DNA of 64,000 nt from Adenophora triphylla var. japonica (taxonomy: Eukaryota; Streptophyta; Magnoliopsida; Asterales; Campanulaceae), in contig JAFEMH010000522.1 in assembly GCA_022495995.1 (NCBI GenBank), positions 569,001-633,000 on the forward strand, written 5' to 3'. The notes below the pieces were generated by a model. It was not told the origin of the DNA. It did no database searches and was given only the letters and a program-made list of their open reading frames with translations. The translations under genes were made by a program, and so were the position numbers. Positions 1 to 10,389 of this stretch are shown here, one piece after another (positions within the stretch are counted from its first letter, which is position 1; each line of letters starts with the position of its first letter).

Positions 1-117
1 GGGTCTTCGCCGGAGGCCATTTCGGCTAGTCGTGGGTTTCGTGTTTCAGGTCAAAGAAGTCAGGAGATCAATCTTGCGGCTGGACAGAGATTTATAAGCA
101 CGATTCTTGCAGCATCA
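1..117 (+). mobile_element. 3' end of a Tat-like LTR, plus orientation
   Basis: This stretch is the reverse complement of 4199-4316, the terminal part of the LTR of the neighbouring minus-strand element, with roughly 90% matching bases by eye. It ends in ...CAGCATCA, the expected ...CA terminus of an LTR. The next base starts the truncated RT sequence of the opposite strand. It therefore looks like the 3' LTR end of a related element that inserted, in the opposite orientation, into the RT gene. The rest of that element would lie left of the window. The 5-bp target duplication would be CCCGG (118-122), with its partner outside the window. Confidence 0.75.
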
Positions 118-1316
118 CCCGGCTATAGAGTCTACCAGCTTGTCGATCCGAGGAAGTGGGTAGCTATCCTTTGGGCAGGCCAGATTAAGATTGGTGAAGT
201 CAACACACATATGCCACTTGCCATTAGCTTTCTTCACCATCACCACATTAGCTAGCCAGGTGGTATGAGTAGACTCCTTGATGATGCCTGCACTTAAAAG
301 TTTTTGTACCTCAAGTTTTATTGCTTCTTCCTTATCACGAGCGAAACATCGTAATTTATGCTCCTTATGCTTCATGGTTGGATTAACTTCCATTCTGTGA
401 ACGACGATGACCTCCTCATTGATCCCTTTCATGTCTTCCACATGCCAAGTAAAAACATCACTGCTTTCCTTCAATAGCTCGACAATCTCTGTTCTTTCCT
501 CGACTGATAACTGTCTACCAATTTGAATTTTTTGATCGGGACAGGAAGGATTAGTTATTACTGCCTCTAGCTCGTCCACTGGTTCCAGTTTCGGACCATA
601 TCTAAATTGTAGGGTCTCAATGATGATTTCACGAACCCTCTGCCTTTCATCAGCCCCCAAGTGTGGAGCTTCTTTAACAATCATATCATCTAGCTCAGCT
701 GCGATCTCATCGCAGGTGGCCCCCGAGTTTTGGTCGATCTGAAGGCATAGCTCACCTATGATGACCTGGTCGACCATAACTGCATCAGAATCGAGCATAG
801 TGCTCGAGGAGGGACGTGTCGGCTCAATCATGACTTGGTCATGTGAGTGATAGGTCGCCTCATCGACACAGGTGATTGTAGATAGTCGTGAAGTTGTGGT
901 GACCGATTTGGAGAGCTTCCAGTTACCCTTAGGAGTTTCAACCTCTAGCTCCCTCTTCTTCCTTGTTCACAGGATGTGATCTAGATATGAACGGGCTGTG
1001 CTCTATACACAGCCTACTCCAGCTAGTGTGGGGAACTTAACTCGCTGATGGGGGCTAGAGGCCACCATCCCTAGAGCGACCTGTCCAGGGATACCCAATA
1101 TAGCAGCATAATCACTATTCACATCAATAACTATAAAAGTTACCTTAGCCATAACCCTAAAAGGGTGTTGTCTGAGGTCGACGTCCAGCTCGATCTACCC
1201 CTTAGCGTCTACCCTATGATTGGTGAAGCCTTCGAGTCGACATCATAGGGCGACAACTGCTCCTTCATCAGTCCCATTTCCTTGAAATTTTTGTAATAAA
1301 GGATGTCTTTGCACGC
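118..1316 (-). pseudogene. Tat-like gypsy pol fragment: protease tail and N-terminal reverse transcriptase
   Basis: This is minus-strand pol of an LTR retrotransposon. From 831 to 118 a 238-codon frame is open. It carries the connector before RT (DVFTWHVEDMKGI) and the RT palm start: LLSAGIIKES, WLANVVMVKKANGKW, MCVDFTNLNLACPKDSYPLPRI, then VDSIAG. The following conserved segments, including the Y-x-DD active site, are absent because the frame is cut at 117 by an opposing LTR end. Between 1316 and 831 the protease downstream part is visible only in pieces. Just after LLVDT a TGA stop (1314-1316) falls where the active-site glycine codon of D-T-G should be, followed in frame by ACKDILYYKNF. 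Family known: Ty3/gypsy, Tat lineage. The copy is inactive. Confidence 0.85.
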
Positions 1317-3206
1317 TCATGTATCTACCAATAGCCTGCTCGTCGTACACCCATCAATCAATCCTGGGATAACAAGAACTTGTTCTCTGGCTTCCATGTT
1401 GGTAGCTAGCTCGTCAGGATAGAAACTGATTACTTCATCCCTGATGTAGCTCCTAGGTGGCATGTGAGGAGCTTTGTTGAGCTGGAAAATCTTATGCTTC
1501 AAGGCGGTGTTGCTTGCTTGCTCAGTGATCACCCCCAAATTCAATCGAGGCTGCCTTGGATCAGGTATACCTCCTCCAGCTGGCTCGCCTCCGACAGGTC
1601 GAGGATTCTTTACATATCTGTCGAGCCTTCCACTATCGACCCACTTCTGAATAATACGCTTCAAACTAAAGCATTCTTCTGTAGTATGACCCGTATCCTT
1701 GTGGTAATCGTAGTATTTGCTGTTGTCCCTTCTGAACTTATTTCCTGAGTTCATCGGGGCAGGTAGGCCTAGCTCGACAGAATTCATTATCTCAGTTCGA
1801 CTAACGGTCAACAGGGTGAAATTCTCGAGCACTCTCTCAGTCGCCCTTGTTCTATTCTTCCCATTCTTGTTGTTGCTACCATTCTTTGTTGGGTCGCCTT
1901 TGTTGGATTCACCAGCTTCGGGCTGCTTCGAACCCTTTTCCTTCTTCTTTTCTTTCCTTTCCTCAGTCATGGCCACATCACAGGCCCTCTCAAACAGCTC
2001 CTGCCTGGTGTTTACTTTCCTGACCTGTAGCTCATAGTCTAGATCAGGAAATGACACCTCATTCCTAAAGCAGTTGATTACCTCCCTGTCTGTAAGGTCC
2101 TCCTCGATTTGGTCGACCATCTCCTTGAACTTAGTGAAGTAGCTCATGGAACTCTCAGCTTTTCCTTGCGTCAGATTGTTCAAGTCAGTGACTGTCTTCT
2201 TTCTGGCCCCAGCTGTCGAGAAATGATCTAGAAATTTCTTCCTCATGTACTCCCATGAGGTGATACAGCCCGACGTCAATCCACGAAAACAAGTCAGTGT
2301 TGCACCTGTGAGGGTGCTGGTTAGTGCCTTGCACAATACATCATCCTCGGAAGAGACCAAGCATATGGTGGCCTCCAAATGTTGCATATGGTTCAGGGCG
2401 TTGGTCGCACCTGAATACTTGTTAAGAGTGGGCCCGCTCGAGCAATTCTCTGGAGAAGGGACGAAGAGTATGGTCATTTCGTTCGCCCTTTCCACCATCC
2501 TCTTTCCTGCCAGCCTCCATTTTTCTAACCTTTTTTTCAAACTCAACCACTCCCTAGCATCTGGATGGTCGTTCCTCGAGTGTGAGACATCGTTGGATCT
2601 CTGTCGTTCTTCCCAATGGGGCTTCCCCATAGAGTAGGCCCTATGCCTTTCACTCCTAGGAGGAGTTAGTTCTCTATCCCGTCTATCCCTGTGGGAGTGC
2701 GACCTAATGGATCTCACAGGCGACCTGGCTGGTCTGACTGGCGACCTGACTGGTCTGACCAGCAACCTTTGCCCATTTCTATCTCAGTGGGATTGTGATC
2801 TCTCTGCTCTGATAGGCAACCTGCGCCCATTTCTATCGCGCTGGGAACGTGACTTTTCCGTTCTGGCAGGCGACCTCCGTATGTTCCTTTCGGCCTCCCT
2901 CTGTAGCCTTAACTCCAACTCCGCCTCCTGCTCCCTATTTTCGTTGAGCTGATTCCTCAGATCATCATTGGGAACATGTATGTGTGTACGGATAGATTGT
3001 TCAACCATCTGTCACCGGCATTTTGCCCAGCACTCCCATTCGATCTACCATTCTCACTAAGCTGCCTGTGAGAGACTTGGGAGGGAGCAGCTCTATATGA
3101 TCTCCTATCATTCTGATCTGGAGAGTCCAGCATCTCCATCAATTCTTGCAGAATTCTAGTTCGCTCCAGTAACATGTCCTTCCTACTGGGGTGATTGGTT
3201 GAGGGA
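1317..3206 (-). pseudogene. Tat-like gypsy gag, main part, with frameshift
   Basis: Gag forms the virus-like particle of LTR retrotransposons. Reading down from 3206, one frame (3175-2957) and a second (3008-2784) together give an arginine/serine-rich linker with RSPARTEKSRSQRDR-type repeats, so there is a frameshift near 3000 and another break near 2775. The frame from 2765 to 1317 (482 codons) holds the capsid domain (LNKYSGATNALNHMQHLEA, CFRGLTSGCITSWEYMRKKF, LNNLTQGKAESSMSYFTKF) and a nucleocapsid-like motif YYDYHKDTGHTTEECFSLKR, in which the usual first Cys is Tyr/Asp. It then runs directly into protease (LLVDT). Gag and protease in one frame, and this particular YHxxxGHxTEEC motif, are typical of Tat elements. 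The N-terminus lies at 3869-4165 beyond a MITE. Confidence 0.85.
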
Positions 3207-3868
3207 CCTACTTGTAGGGCTGTAAACGAGCCGAGCCGAGCTTTGAAGTTTCGAGCTCAAGCTCGAATAAAAAATATCGAGCTCGAGCTTTTCTCGAGCT
3301 CGAGCCCAGAATGCATGTTCGAGCTCGGCTCGAATCAAGTTTCGAGCTTTTCGCGAGCTGGCTCGCGAGCTTTTCGCGAGCTGCTCGAACTCGAGTTTTA
3401 ACGAGCCGAGCTCGAGCTTCGACTTATTTTTTAAAAAAAATCTGAAATTAAACGAGCTTTTAACGAGCCGAGCTCGAGCTTCGACTTATTTTTTGAAAAA
3501 TGCAAAATCAAACGAGTTTTTAACGAGCCGAGCTCGAGCTTCGACTTATTTTTTGAAAAAATGCGAAATCAAACGAGCTTTTAACGAGCCGAGCTCGAGC
3601 TTCGACTTATATATATATATATATATATATACTAAAATTTATTCGAGCTTTTAACGAGCCGAGCCCGAGTCGAGCTCAAACGAGTCGATCTCGAACAGAG
3701 CTCGTCGAACATACGAGCCGAACACGAGCCGGCTCGAAAAAAATGACGAGCTTGAAAATCGGCTCGAGCTCGAGTTCACCTCGAGCTCACTCGAACTTGA
3801 GCTTTTTCCGAGCCGAGCCCGAGCCGAGCTCGAGCCGGCTCAGTTCGTGTAACAGCCCTACCTACTTG
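3207..3868. mobile_element. hAT-type MITE (646 bp) with GAGCTCGAGC palindromes
   Basis: The element is 3215-3860. Its ends are inverted: TAGGGCTGTAAACGAGCC at the left and, on the other strand, TAGGGCTGTTACACGAACTG at the right. It is flanked by a perfect 8-bp duplication CCTACTTG (3207-3214 and 3861-3868), the hallmark of hAT insertions. The interior contains no coding sequence. It is filled with GAGC/GCTC-rich palindromes and four to five tandem copies of a ~62-bp unit (about 3396-3660) that begins TTTTAACGAGCCGAGCTCG. One copy is interrupted by an (AT)n run at about 3608-3632. It interrupts the gag gene of the minus-strand gypsy element, so it is younger than that element. Confidence 0.9.
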
Positions 3869-4165
3869 GTCGCCTCCAACAGTTCGACCTTTCAGTTGGC
3901 GCTTTGGAGGTGGCTGTGTTTCTGTCTCGACCATAGGCCTCTTCTCCCTTCTGTTATCGGGCAAACCTCTGCCATCAGTAACGCTGTTTGAACGAGTGGC
4001 TCTCATATGAGGATTGCTGGTCGGAGGAGGAGGAAGATTAGCCGTTCTGTTTCTCGTACCAGCCTCTACGTTCCTTACTGTCAAACTGAGCGTTGGATCG
4101 CTGGAAGATGATGCAGTCTGTCCGTCTTGAGCCATATTACTCTTTGGCTTAAATTTCGAGGTCAA
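3869..4165 (-). pseudogene. Tat-like gypsy gag, N-terminal piece
   Basis: An open frame starts with ATG at 4165 and runs about 99 codons until the hAT MITE breaks it at the TSD. The product is low-complexity, polar and basic (SSSSDPTLSLTVRNVEAG, NRREKRPMVETETQPPPKRQ), as in the unstructured N-termini of Tat Gag proteins. Removing the MITE and one TSD copy brings it next to the gag linker at 3206. The ATG lies about 30 bp inside the primer-binding site, so it is the likely start of the gag-pol polyprotein. Confidence 0.7.
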
Positions 4166-4177
4166 AAAAGCTTACGA

Positions 4178-4195
4178 TTCCCGGCAATGGAACCA
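4178..4195 (-). promoter_or_regulatory. Primer-binding site of minus-strand Tat-like element
   Basis: On the minus strand TGGTTCCATTGCCGGGAA begins three bases after the LTR end (...CATCA). The TGG start and the position next to the LTR are those of a tRNA primer-binding site. The same motif, TGGTTCCATTGC, sits at the equivalent place in the element at 6723. It resembles a tRNA-Asp-type site (TGGCGCCGTTGCCGGG) with changes; the tRNA assignment is inferred. Confidence 0.65.
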
Positions 4196-4198
4196 AAC

Positions 4199-4890
4199 TG
4201 ATGCTGTAAGAATCGTGCTTATCAATCTCCGTCCAGCGGCAAGATTGATCACCTGGCTATTTGACCTGAAACAAAGAACCCATGACTAGCCGAAATGGTC
4301 TCCGGCGAAGACCCTCGGGCGTGAGAGTAAGTATGGTGTATGTAGAGCGTATAAGTTATAAAGAACAATGAATTCAGAATACAAATAGCAATTACCTCAA
4401 AATCGTTGAAGATGTAAAGTATTTATAGGCCTTGATAAGAGGTATAATTGTAGTAGGATTGCATCAAATCCCTTGAATCATGGATCAGATTTGTATAAGA
4501 GATCTTGTTCAAATATAACTCCTGATTTGTAGGGAGTTTGTTATGGAAAGAGTTGTAGTCGTAGTAATACTCTGTAGGTCGACGCACGCTTGGTAGGTCG
4601 AGGTCGCCTGCATGGATCTAGGTCGATCTGACTGAATGATGTAGCCGGGTCATGCCCGTATAAGAGATGTGGATCGTATTCGGACAAAGCTAGGTCGGGA
4701 CCTTGGAGGTCGAACAATGAGCTAGGTCGACGATCTTTACTGTCAGACCTTAGGCCCGATAAGAATTTGGGCCGACCCACTAAGATTGTGATGGCAATAA
4801 TACTTGGATAACTGGGTTTGCTCGTTGGGCCTAGCCCATTATTTTTATTCCGTTCAGATGTATATTTCTTGATTTTAAATTCCATGATTT
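4199..4890 (-). mobile_element. 5' LTR of the minus-strand Tat-like element
   Basis: On the minus strand this stretch ends ...CAGCATCA at 4199, right before the primer-binding site. A TATA-like CCTATAAATAC lies at about 4420-4430. The last ~117 bp are repeated in inverse orientation at 1-117, confirming that this is LTR sequence. The outer boundary is uncertain. Minus-strand TG starts occur at about 4887 and 4899, and no partner LTR is in the window to settle it. The ORF that can be read across it has no resemblance to a protein. Confidence 0.65.
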
Positions 4891-5796
4891 ACTCACCGCT
4901 TTATCTTTCTATAATTTATTTAAAAAAAATTAAGAGTTTGGATGATGATGGGCTGATTACTGATTAGTGTTGTTCGTGGGTTTGGGTTTGGATTTAGGAT
5001 TCAAATGTTGATTTATTACATAGTGTTCATGGCTAGAAAAACGAGTTGATGTTTGAAATGTCATTTAAATTTTGTTGACCAAATTATTCTATATAGCTAT
5101 CACACGTGGAATTTGATAGCTATCTCATCAATTTTGTTACCCAAAAAAGTTGTTAACGTCAGTGACTAAAATAGAATTCTTTTTTGTCGTACAATGATTT
5201 TTATGAAAAAAATGGTAAAATGATAAAAATGAAATATGCGTAAAATTAACCAATACTGTACATTAAAATGTAGCTCGATCGGTTAAAAAACCCCGTACCA
5301 GTGTTAAATTCCATTTACTGAACTGCGCAATCTATGATTTTTTTTTTTTTTTTTATCAATTAGTTCATTTCTTTGAAAGATTTTTTCCAACTTTAAAAGA
5401 GAATAAAAGCACAAAATTTAAAAATAACCTAAATTAGCATATGTGAATTTCGGACCGCAAATTGCTTTTGTTAGTTGCCCCTCCAACACTGTGAAGTGCT
5501 TTCAGGTTGTTCTCGTTACTTTTCTCACTACTCATAAAAACAACGTAATTTCAAGTGTTGTAATTTTTGTTGTACATTTTCTTTGAAACCAATTATCGAC
5601 TTGGTTAGAATCGAATTTATATGTATGTGGGTCTAAGAGGGTAGTTGCGGGATTTTCTCTAGGTTTTTCGCATGATATTGTAAAAAATGCATTAGGTTTC
5701 CACAAGTCCAATCTTCTATGTACCAAAAAAAAAATGAAAAATTTCTTTAGAACCCTCATGTTCAGATTTTTTTTTCCACTTTAATGGGAGACGTTT
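4891..5796. other. AT-rich intergenic sequence, no gene seen
   Basis: Very AT-rich DNA with T and A homopolymers (for example about 5339-5356). Open frames are short and show no recognisable protein. Nothing else is identified here. Confidence 0.5.
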
Positions 5797-6140
5797 TATA
5801 AATTCCAAATAAATAGTTCAACCGAGATTAAATTCCTCAGTCATCCCTAGGCTCCCCCTCTTCTCCCTCCTCACACATCATTTTATCTCCTCTTTCTTTC
5901 TCCCTCGAACTCTTCTTTATCTCTAAAACACACGCACACACAAAATACTCTCTCCCTCCAAACACTCCCTCTTCGAATCTTATCCAGCAACGGCGATCTC
6001 CGACGACAAAAATCATCGATGTTGATCTTCGTCTCTCTCCAAATCTGATTGCCATCTCCCATTCTTTCTTTTCGACAATCATCTCATGTTTCAGATCTGA
6101 CATCAATACTTCAGATCTGAACCAGATCTAGGTCAATTTA
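5797..6140 (+). promoter_or_regulatory. Orphan promoter and 5' leader-like region
   Basis: A good TATA box (TATAAATT, 5797-5804) is followed about 30 bp later by a long CT-rich stretch (CTTCTCCCTCC, TCTCCTCTTTCTTTCTCCC) of the kind found in plant 5' UTRs. From about 5990 there is less biased sequence (CAACGGCGATCTCCGACGAC...), and then CAGATCTAG|GTCAATT at about 6130, a possible splice donor. The stretch after it looks like intron and includes an imperfect ~110-bp duplication (GCTTTGCTTGTTGACC at about 6210 and 6255). It is then broken by the Helitron at 6376. No downstream exon is recognised. This may be the first, untranslated exon of a gene disrupted by insertions, or a stray promoter. Confidence 0.4.
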
Positions 6141-6722
6141 TGTGTTTCTGTTGTTATTTAGGGGGGGGGCGAGATTAGGTGGATTTGTCTTAATTGAGAT
6201 TGTAAAATTGCTTTGCTTGTTGACCTTAAAAGGGTCTGGACATGTGAAATTGCTTTGCTTTGCTTGTTGACCTTAAAAAGGCCTTCCCTCGTTCTTGTTG
6301 GTTTCATCTAGAAAAGAAAAGATTAGGTGGGTTGGTCTTAAATGAGATTGTGGCGTTATGCGGTTGTAATCATTACTAGTAGTAAGCCCGTGCTACGCAC
6401 GGATTGCATTTTACCTTTTATTTTTTATTTTGATTAATAAATTAAAGTTATATAATTATAATTATAAAGTAAAAAAATATTTTTTATTTATTGTATTTAG
6501 TTTGAAATAAACTAATAAACTATTAATGTTTTTTTCCTATAATGTTATCTACCTTATTGTTTTTCTATATACAAAAAAGTGTCAAGTACTCTCGATCAAA
6601 TGGATATTGTATGTAAATTTCTCATGTAATTTGAGCTAGTAGTATTGAATTATATAATATATATTTTTTTAAGGTGACAAATTTCATATTTTAAAGATAA
6701 TACTGAAACATAGAAAGAAATT

Positions 6723-7552
6723 TGATGAGCCCGGATCTACTGGACCGGGCCCGCGCTCGGTCTAATCCAAGGAACCAGTGACGTGGCATTTTCTAGATCG
6801 CTGGAGGGAAGACCGCGGACAAATAGGCCCTTGTGGTCAAGACCGTGTCCCTCCTCGCATCGTCCCCATCGAGCACCATTGGGACCACCCCATTTGGATC
6901 CGTGCCCGCATGAGTCATGCCCGCATCAACCGTGCTCGCGTCATATATCTTTGACCGCGGGCACAACGTTGACGCGGACACATCTTGCTTCCGGTTAATG
7001 TCAGCCTTGCGAGCAAGTTAGCTTACTTGGCTCTGACAGCCAGCTGCCAGGCTCCCCCATCACGCATTCAATGCGGCTCGGTCGCGCCTACTATTCCATT
7101 TAATGCAATAAGCGGCTACACGGCTCATGTCCCTTTCGGCCATGTCCACTTGGACAGTCAATGTTCCCTCCACTGACGGGACCAATTAGGCTGCGGACAC
7201 GTGTAGCTGGTCAAATACCAAAGTGCCTCTAGGGCCGATCTCATTGCTTACCTCAACAAGCACCGTGGCATTGCTATAAATAGAAGGCCTTTACCCCCTT
7301 GGGCAAGGTAAGTTCCATATACAATTGAGTAAGCTCTTTTACTCTCTAAACCTAAACACACACACACTCGAAGGTATTCAAAGCCTTATTACTCGATTCT
7401 TACTCTACACCCAGGGCTGAGTTGGAGTAACATCCAACTTTGACCTTAACGGTGCTTGTTTGTGTTGTGATCTAGGTACATCAAACCAATAAATATATCC
7501 TAGCCGGATATCCTTGAACCGCTCCCGACCCCCAAAAGGCGTGGCGTCATCG
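6723..7552 (+). mobile_element. 5' LTR of the Tat element
   Basis: Starts TGATGAGCCC after the TSD and ends GTCATCG; the 3' copy ends GTCATCA. It carries a TATA box at 7275-7282. It closely matches 18791-19630 over its whole length. Differences are mostly single-base indels, concentrated at about 6975-7090 of this copy. Confidence 0.93.
7275..7282 (+). promoter_or_regulatory. LTR TATA box
   Basis: TATAAATA in the context TTGCTATAAATAGAAGG, 278 bp before the LTR end. The same box is at 19348-19355 in the 3' LTR. It would drive the genomic RNA of the element, with transcription starting about 30 bp downstream. Confidence 0.75.
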
Positions 7553-7553
7553 G

Positions 7554-7571
7554 TGGTTCCATTGCGGAACC
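7554..7571 (+). promoter_or_regulatory. Primer-binding site of the Tat element
   Basis: TGGTTCCATTGCGGAACC starts one base after the 5' LTR, the position where minus-strand DNA synthesis is primed by a tRNA. The first 12 bases equal those of the site at 4178-4195, showing that the two elements are related. Confidence 0.7.
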
Positions 7572-8103
7572 CGAGCTTTCTTTCGTTTTCTCGTTAAAAA
7601 TCTTTTGTTTTCAAGGCACCTCACGTGTCCTAAACAAATTCGATCTTAGAAAGGCTCTTCTTTTTACATCACTAAGTTTTTCCCGTTTAAAACTTTTGTT
7701 TTCGAACACACCTTGTAGTCTAAACAATTGTCAAAAGACACTTCTTTTCGATTATTTTCGCTTTACGAGACATGTCTCAAATTACGAAAAATCTTTGGTC
7801 ATTTGACCCTAGAGGAGGAGAACCAAGCCGAACCCTCCACCATCAATAGGGAAAGGCAAACCAACTCTGTTTTCAACGAGAATGGGGGCCCATTCTCGGC
7901 CTCAAAAATCCCCGGCTCAACGAGTTCTACACCGGTTAACCGAGGAAGCCCGTCTTGAGAAAGCCCGAGCCCTACTAAACAATAGCCCAAAACTCCCCAA
8001 GCTCACGTAAAACACCACTCTAACCACCCCACTTTCCCCCAGAGCAAATCCACGAGAAGGAAGGAAATCCTAGCCTCCAAGTCCAAAGCGAGTCGCGGAG
8101 GCC

Positions 8104-9390
8104 ATGGCCATCAACGACGCGGAGATGGAAATGTTTGAAATAGAGGCCAATGGAGGGCTACGGTTCCTCGAGGGTCACAAAGGTTCTCCCAGCGAGCTCC
8201 CGCTAACTCGCTTGCTAGTCAGGCGTAGGGGCAAGCCGGGTTGAACCAGCCCTTGAGCGCGGACGGCCGGCCAGGTGAAGCGTGGGTGCATGTAGAGGAT
8301 AGCGAGGAAATGGGGAAGAGGCACAGTCAAACCGCCGTGCAAAGTCCAGCCGGACCCTTGGCTCAGGCGAGAGAAGGCCGTGGCTCCACGAGCTAAAAAG
8401 CGAAGGTTGATGATCGAGAACCCGAGTTTGTAGAATTCATGCGAGAAGATGTGGGAAACCCATCGGAAGGCTGCCCTGAAGTGTGGCCGCACCCATGGGA
8501 CGCCTTCGGCGATAAAATTGCGCGGGCACCGATCCGAGAAGGGCAAACCCCCGGATGGACACCTATGACGGATCCAAAAATGCCAAGAGTCATATGGGAA
8601 GATTTGAGGGCCGAGATGGCTTTATTCTCCGCGGATGAGTCGGTGATGTGCAAAGCTTTGGCTGCGACCTTCACCGGCAAGGCCCTATCTTGGATGCTAG
8701 CCCTCAAGCCCCGGTGTATCCAGTCATTCGATCGGTTCGAGTTCTCTTCCTCAATGCCTTTGCGGGAGCGAGTGTGCCCGCTAGACCAAAGCAGATCTTG
8801 TCCATGTCAAGCGGGCACCAAACGAGCCTACAAAAGATTATATATCCCGGTTCGGGAAGGTGAGCGAGGAGATTGTGGACCTGGACGAAGGAGATATCGG
8901 ACTATGTTTTGAGGCGGCCTCGGTTCCTCCTTCCTCAAAATGAATTTTGCCTCCGGCAAACCTAAATCGATGGAGGAAATGTATGAAAGGGCCTCGGCCG
9001 TGCCTCCGCCGAAGAGCCTAGTGTGCCCGCTCCCGAGCTTGCGAAAGAAAGGATAAGCCAAGTCCGGGAGACCACCCGCAGCCTGCTCACACCAAGAATC
9101 GGGGCAAAAACGAGTAGGGGATCGAGAAAAGCTCAAGAAGGCTATGGCGAAACAGGTTTACACGAGCTCACCGACCCAAGGTGGTGATCATGAGAGCCTC
9201 GAGACTTTCCTGCTCCTCCCCCATGCTTCGAAAGCCGAATGAGAGGAGTAGACTTAAGTTACGTGAGTATCACAACGACCACGGGCACGGAATCGAGGAT
9301 TTGTTTCCAGTGAAGCGAGTAATCCAAGAAAATCAATAACGGGAGCTAACCCAAGTGGGTTAAGGAAACAATCTTGCCCCCAATAACAAT
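8104..9390 (+). pseudogene. Tat gag, decayed
   Basis: Several overlapping frames give pieces of a Tat Gag in the right order. The capsid part (8439-8760) has the frame MCKALAATFTGKALSWMLAL, then KPRCIQSFDRF, with FLNAFAGASVPARPKQIL continuing in another frame. Near 9240-9340 the nucleocapsid-like motif REYHNDHGHGIEDLFPVKRV has lost both cysteines that the family usually has. The first ATG with matching upstream context is at about 8104, about 550 bp after the primer-binding site. Stops and at least three frameshifts make it a pseudogene. Long minus-strand frames over the same bases are shadows. Confidence 0.8.
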
Positions 9391-9399
9391 GATCGGCGG

Positions 9400-10080
9400 C
9401 GGGCACGACACACGCGGGGACCAGAGAGAAATGAAAGAGATAATTATGATGACGATTTTGGGGACTATGACATTAACTTCATTGGGGAGGAACCTCCCTC
9501 AAATAAGCGATTATCCCTCCAAATTCGGACATTAGAGAAGGTTTTCTCCATCCCCGCCACAGCTCCGGAGGAAGAGCGAGAAATTGGGTTCAAAAGGAGT
9601 GAACTTGCCTCCACCCTTTTTCATTCCACACGGCCACTCACCCTCGGAATGAGAATCAACCGGGCAAACATAGGCCGAGTGTTGATAGATCTTGGAGTTT
9701 GCCGCGACATACTCTACTACCATACTTTGATTGGAATGAGAATGACGGAAGCACATCTCACTCCATATGCGGGCATGCTCGAAGGCTTCACCAACCACGC
9801 TGTAAGGGTAAAGGGGACGATTGTGTTTGACGTAGCTATTGGGGAAAAACCCATGCGAGAAGACGGCCAAGATAACTTTCATGGTGGTCGATCTTCCTTC
9901 CCAATACAATGCCATTCTCGGCGTAGCGCTCGAGCCGAATTGGGAATAGTTGCGTCCGTCCCCCACCAAAGGGTGAAATTTAACACCCGGGCGGGGTTGC
10001 TACCATCAAGAACCGGCCCGGGAGATTCCTCCCGAAGCCTTTGGAGGAAAAAAGGAAAGAACAGAAAGGCCGGACCTCAC
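9400..10080 (+). pseudogene. Tat aspartic protease, decayed
   Basis: The frame from 9649 reads NIGRVLIDLGVCRDILYYHT, where the retropepsin active site D-T-G has become D-L-G. It is followed by LTPYAGMLEGFTNHAVRVKG and TIVFDVAIGEKP. A frame change near 9880 leads to LPSQYNAILGVALEPNW, the flap and second half. The protease would cut the Gag-Pol polyprotein. The changed active-site residue and the frameshift argue against activity. Confidence 0.8.
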
Positions 10081-10389
10081 GCGCATGAGATAGAGGGCGA
10101 GGACAAAATGATAGAGGGAAAGGGCGAGGACAAGTCAAAAAAGGGAAAGCTCTTGCACTCCCGCCGCCACCGTACCGATTGGCATGCTTTCTTTCCATTC
10201 CACAAAGGTGGAGCTCAAGATGAGCGAAAAATCGAAACGGTTGGCTGCCCTGTTGAGGAGGTTATATTGATCGAGGAATAGAGGGGGAAATTTACCGTGA
10301 TATCATATATTCAATGGCAACACCGGCCAGAAGCTCGAGTCAACCCCCAACTATTGTCATTGACTCCTGCACAATCGTGAAATCGGCGA

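Noticed and set aside
1464..2952. Several plus-strand ORFs of 80-130 codons over the gag region
   Set aside because: They are reverse-strand shadows of the 482-codon gag frame and of its arginine-rich linker.
9532..9969. A 145-codon minus-strand ORF
   Set aside because: It lies over the protease of the Tat element, whose plus-strand frame matches the family.
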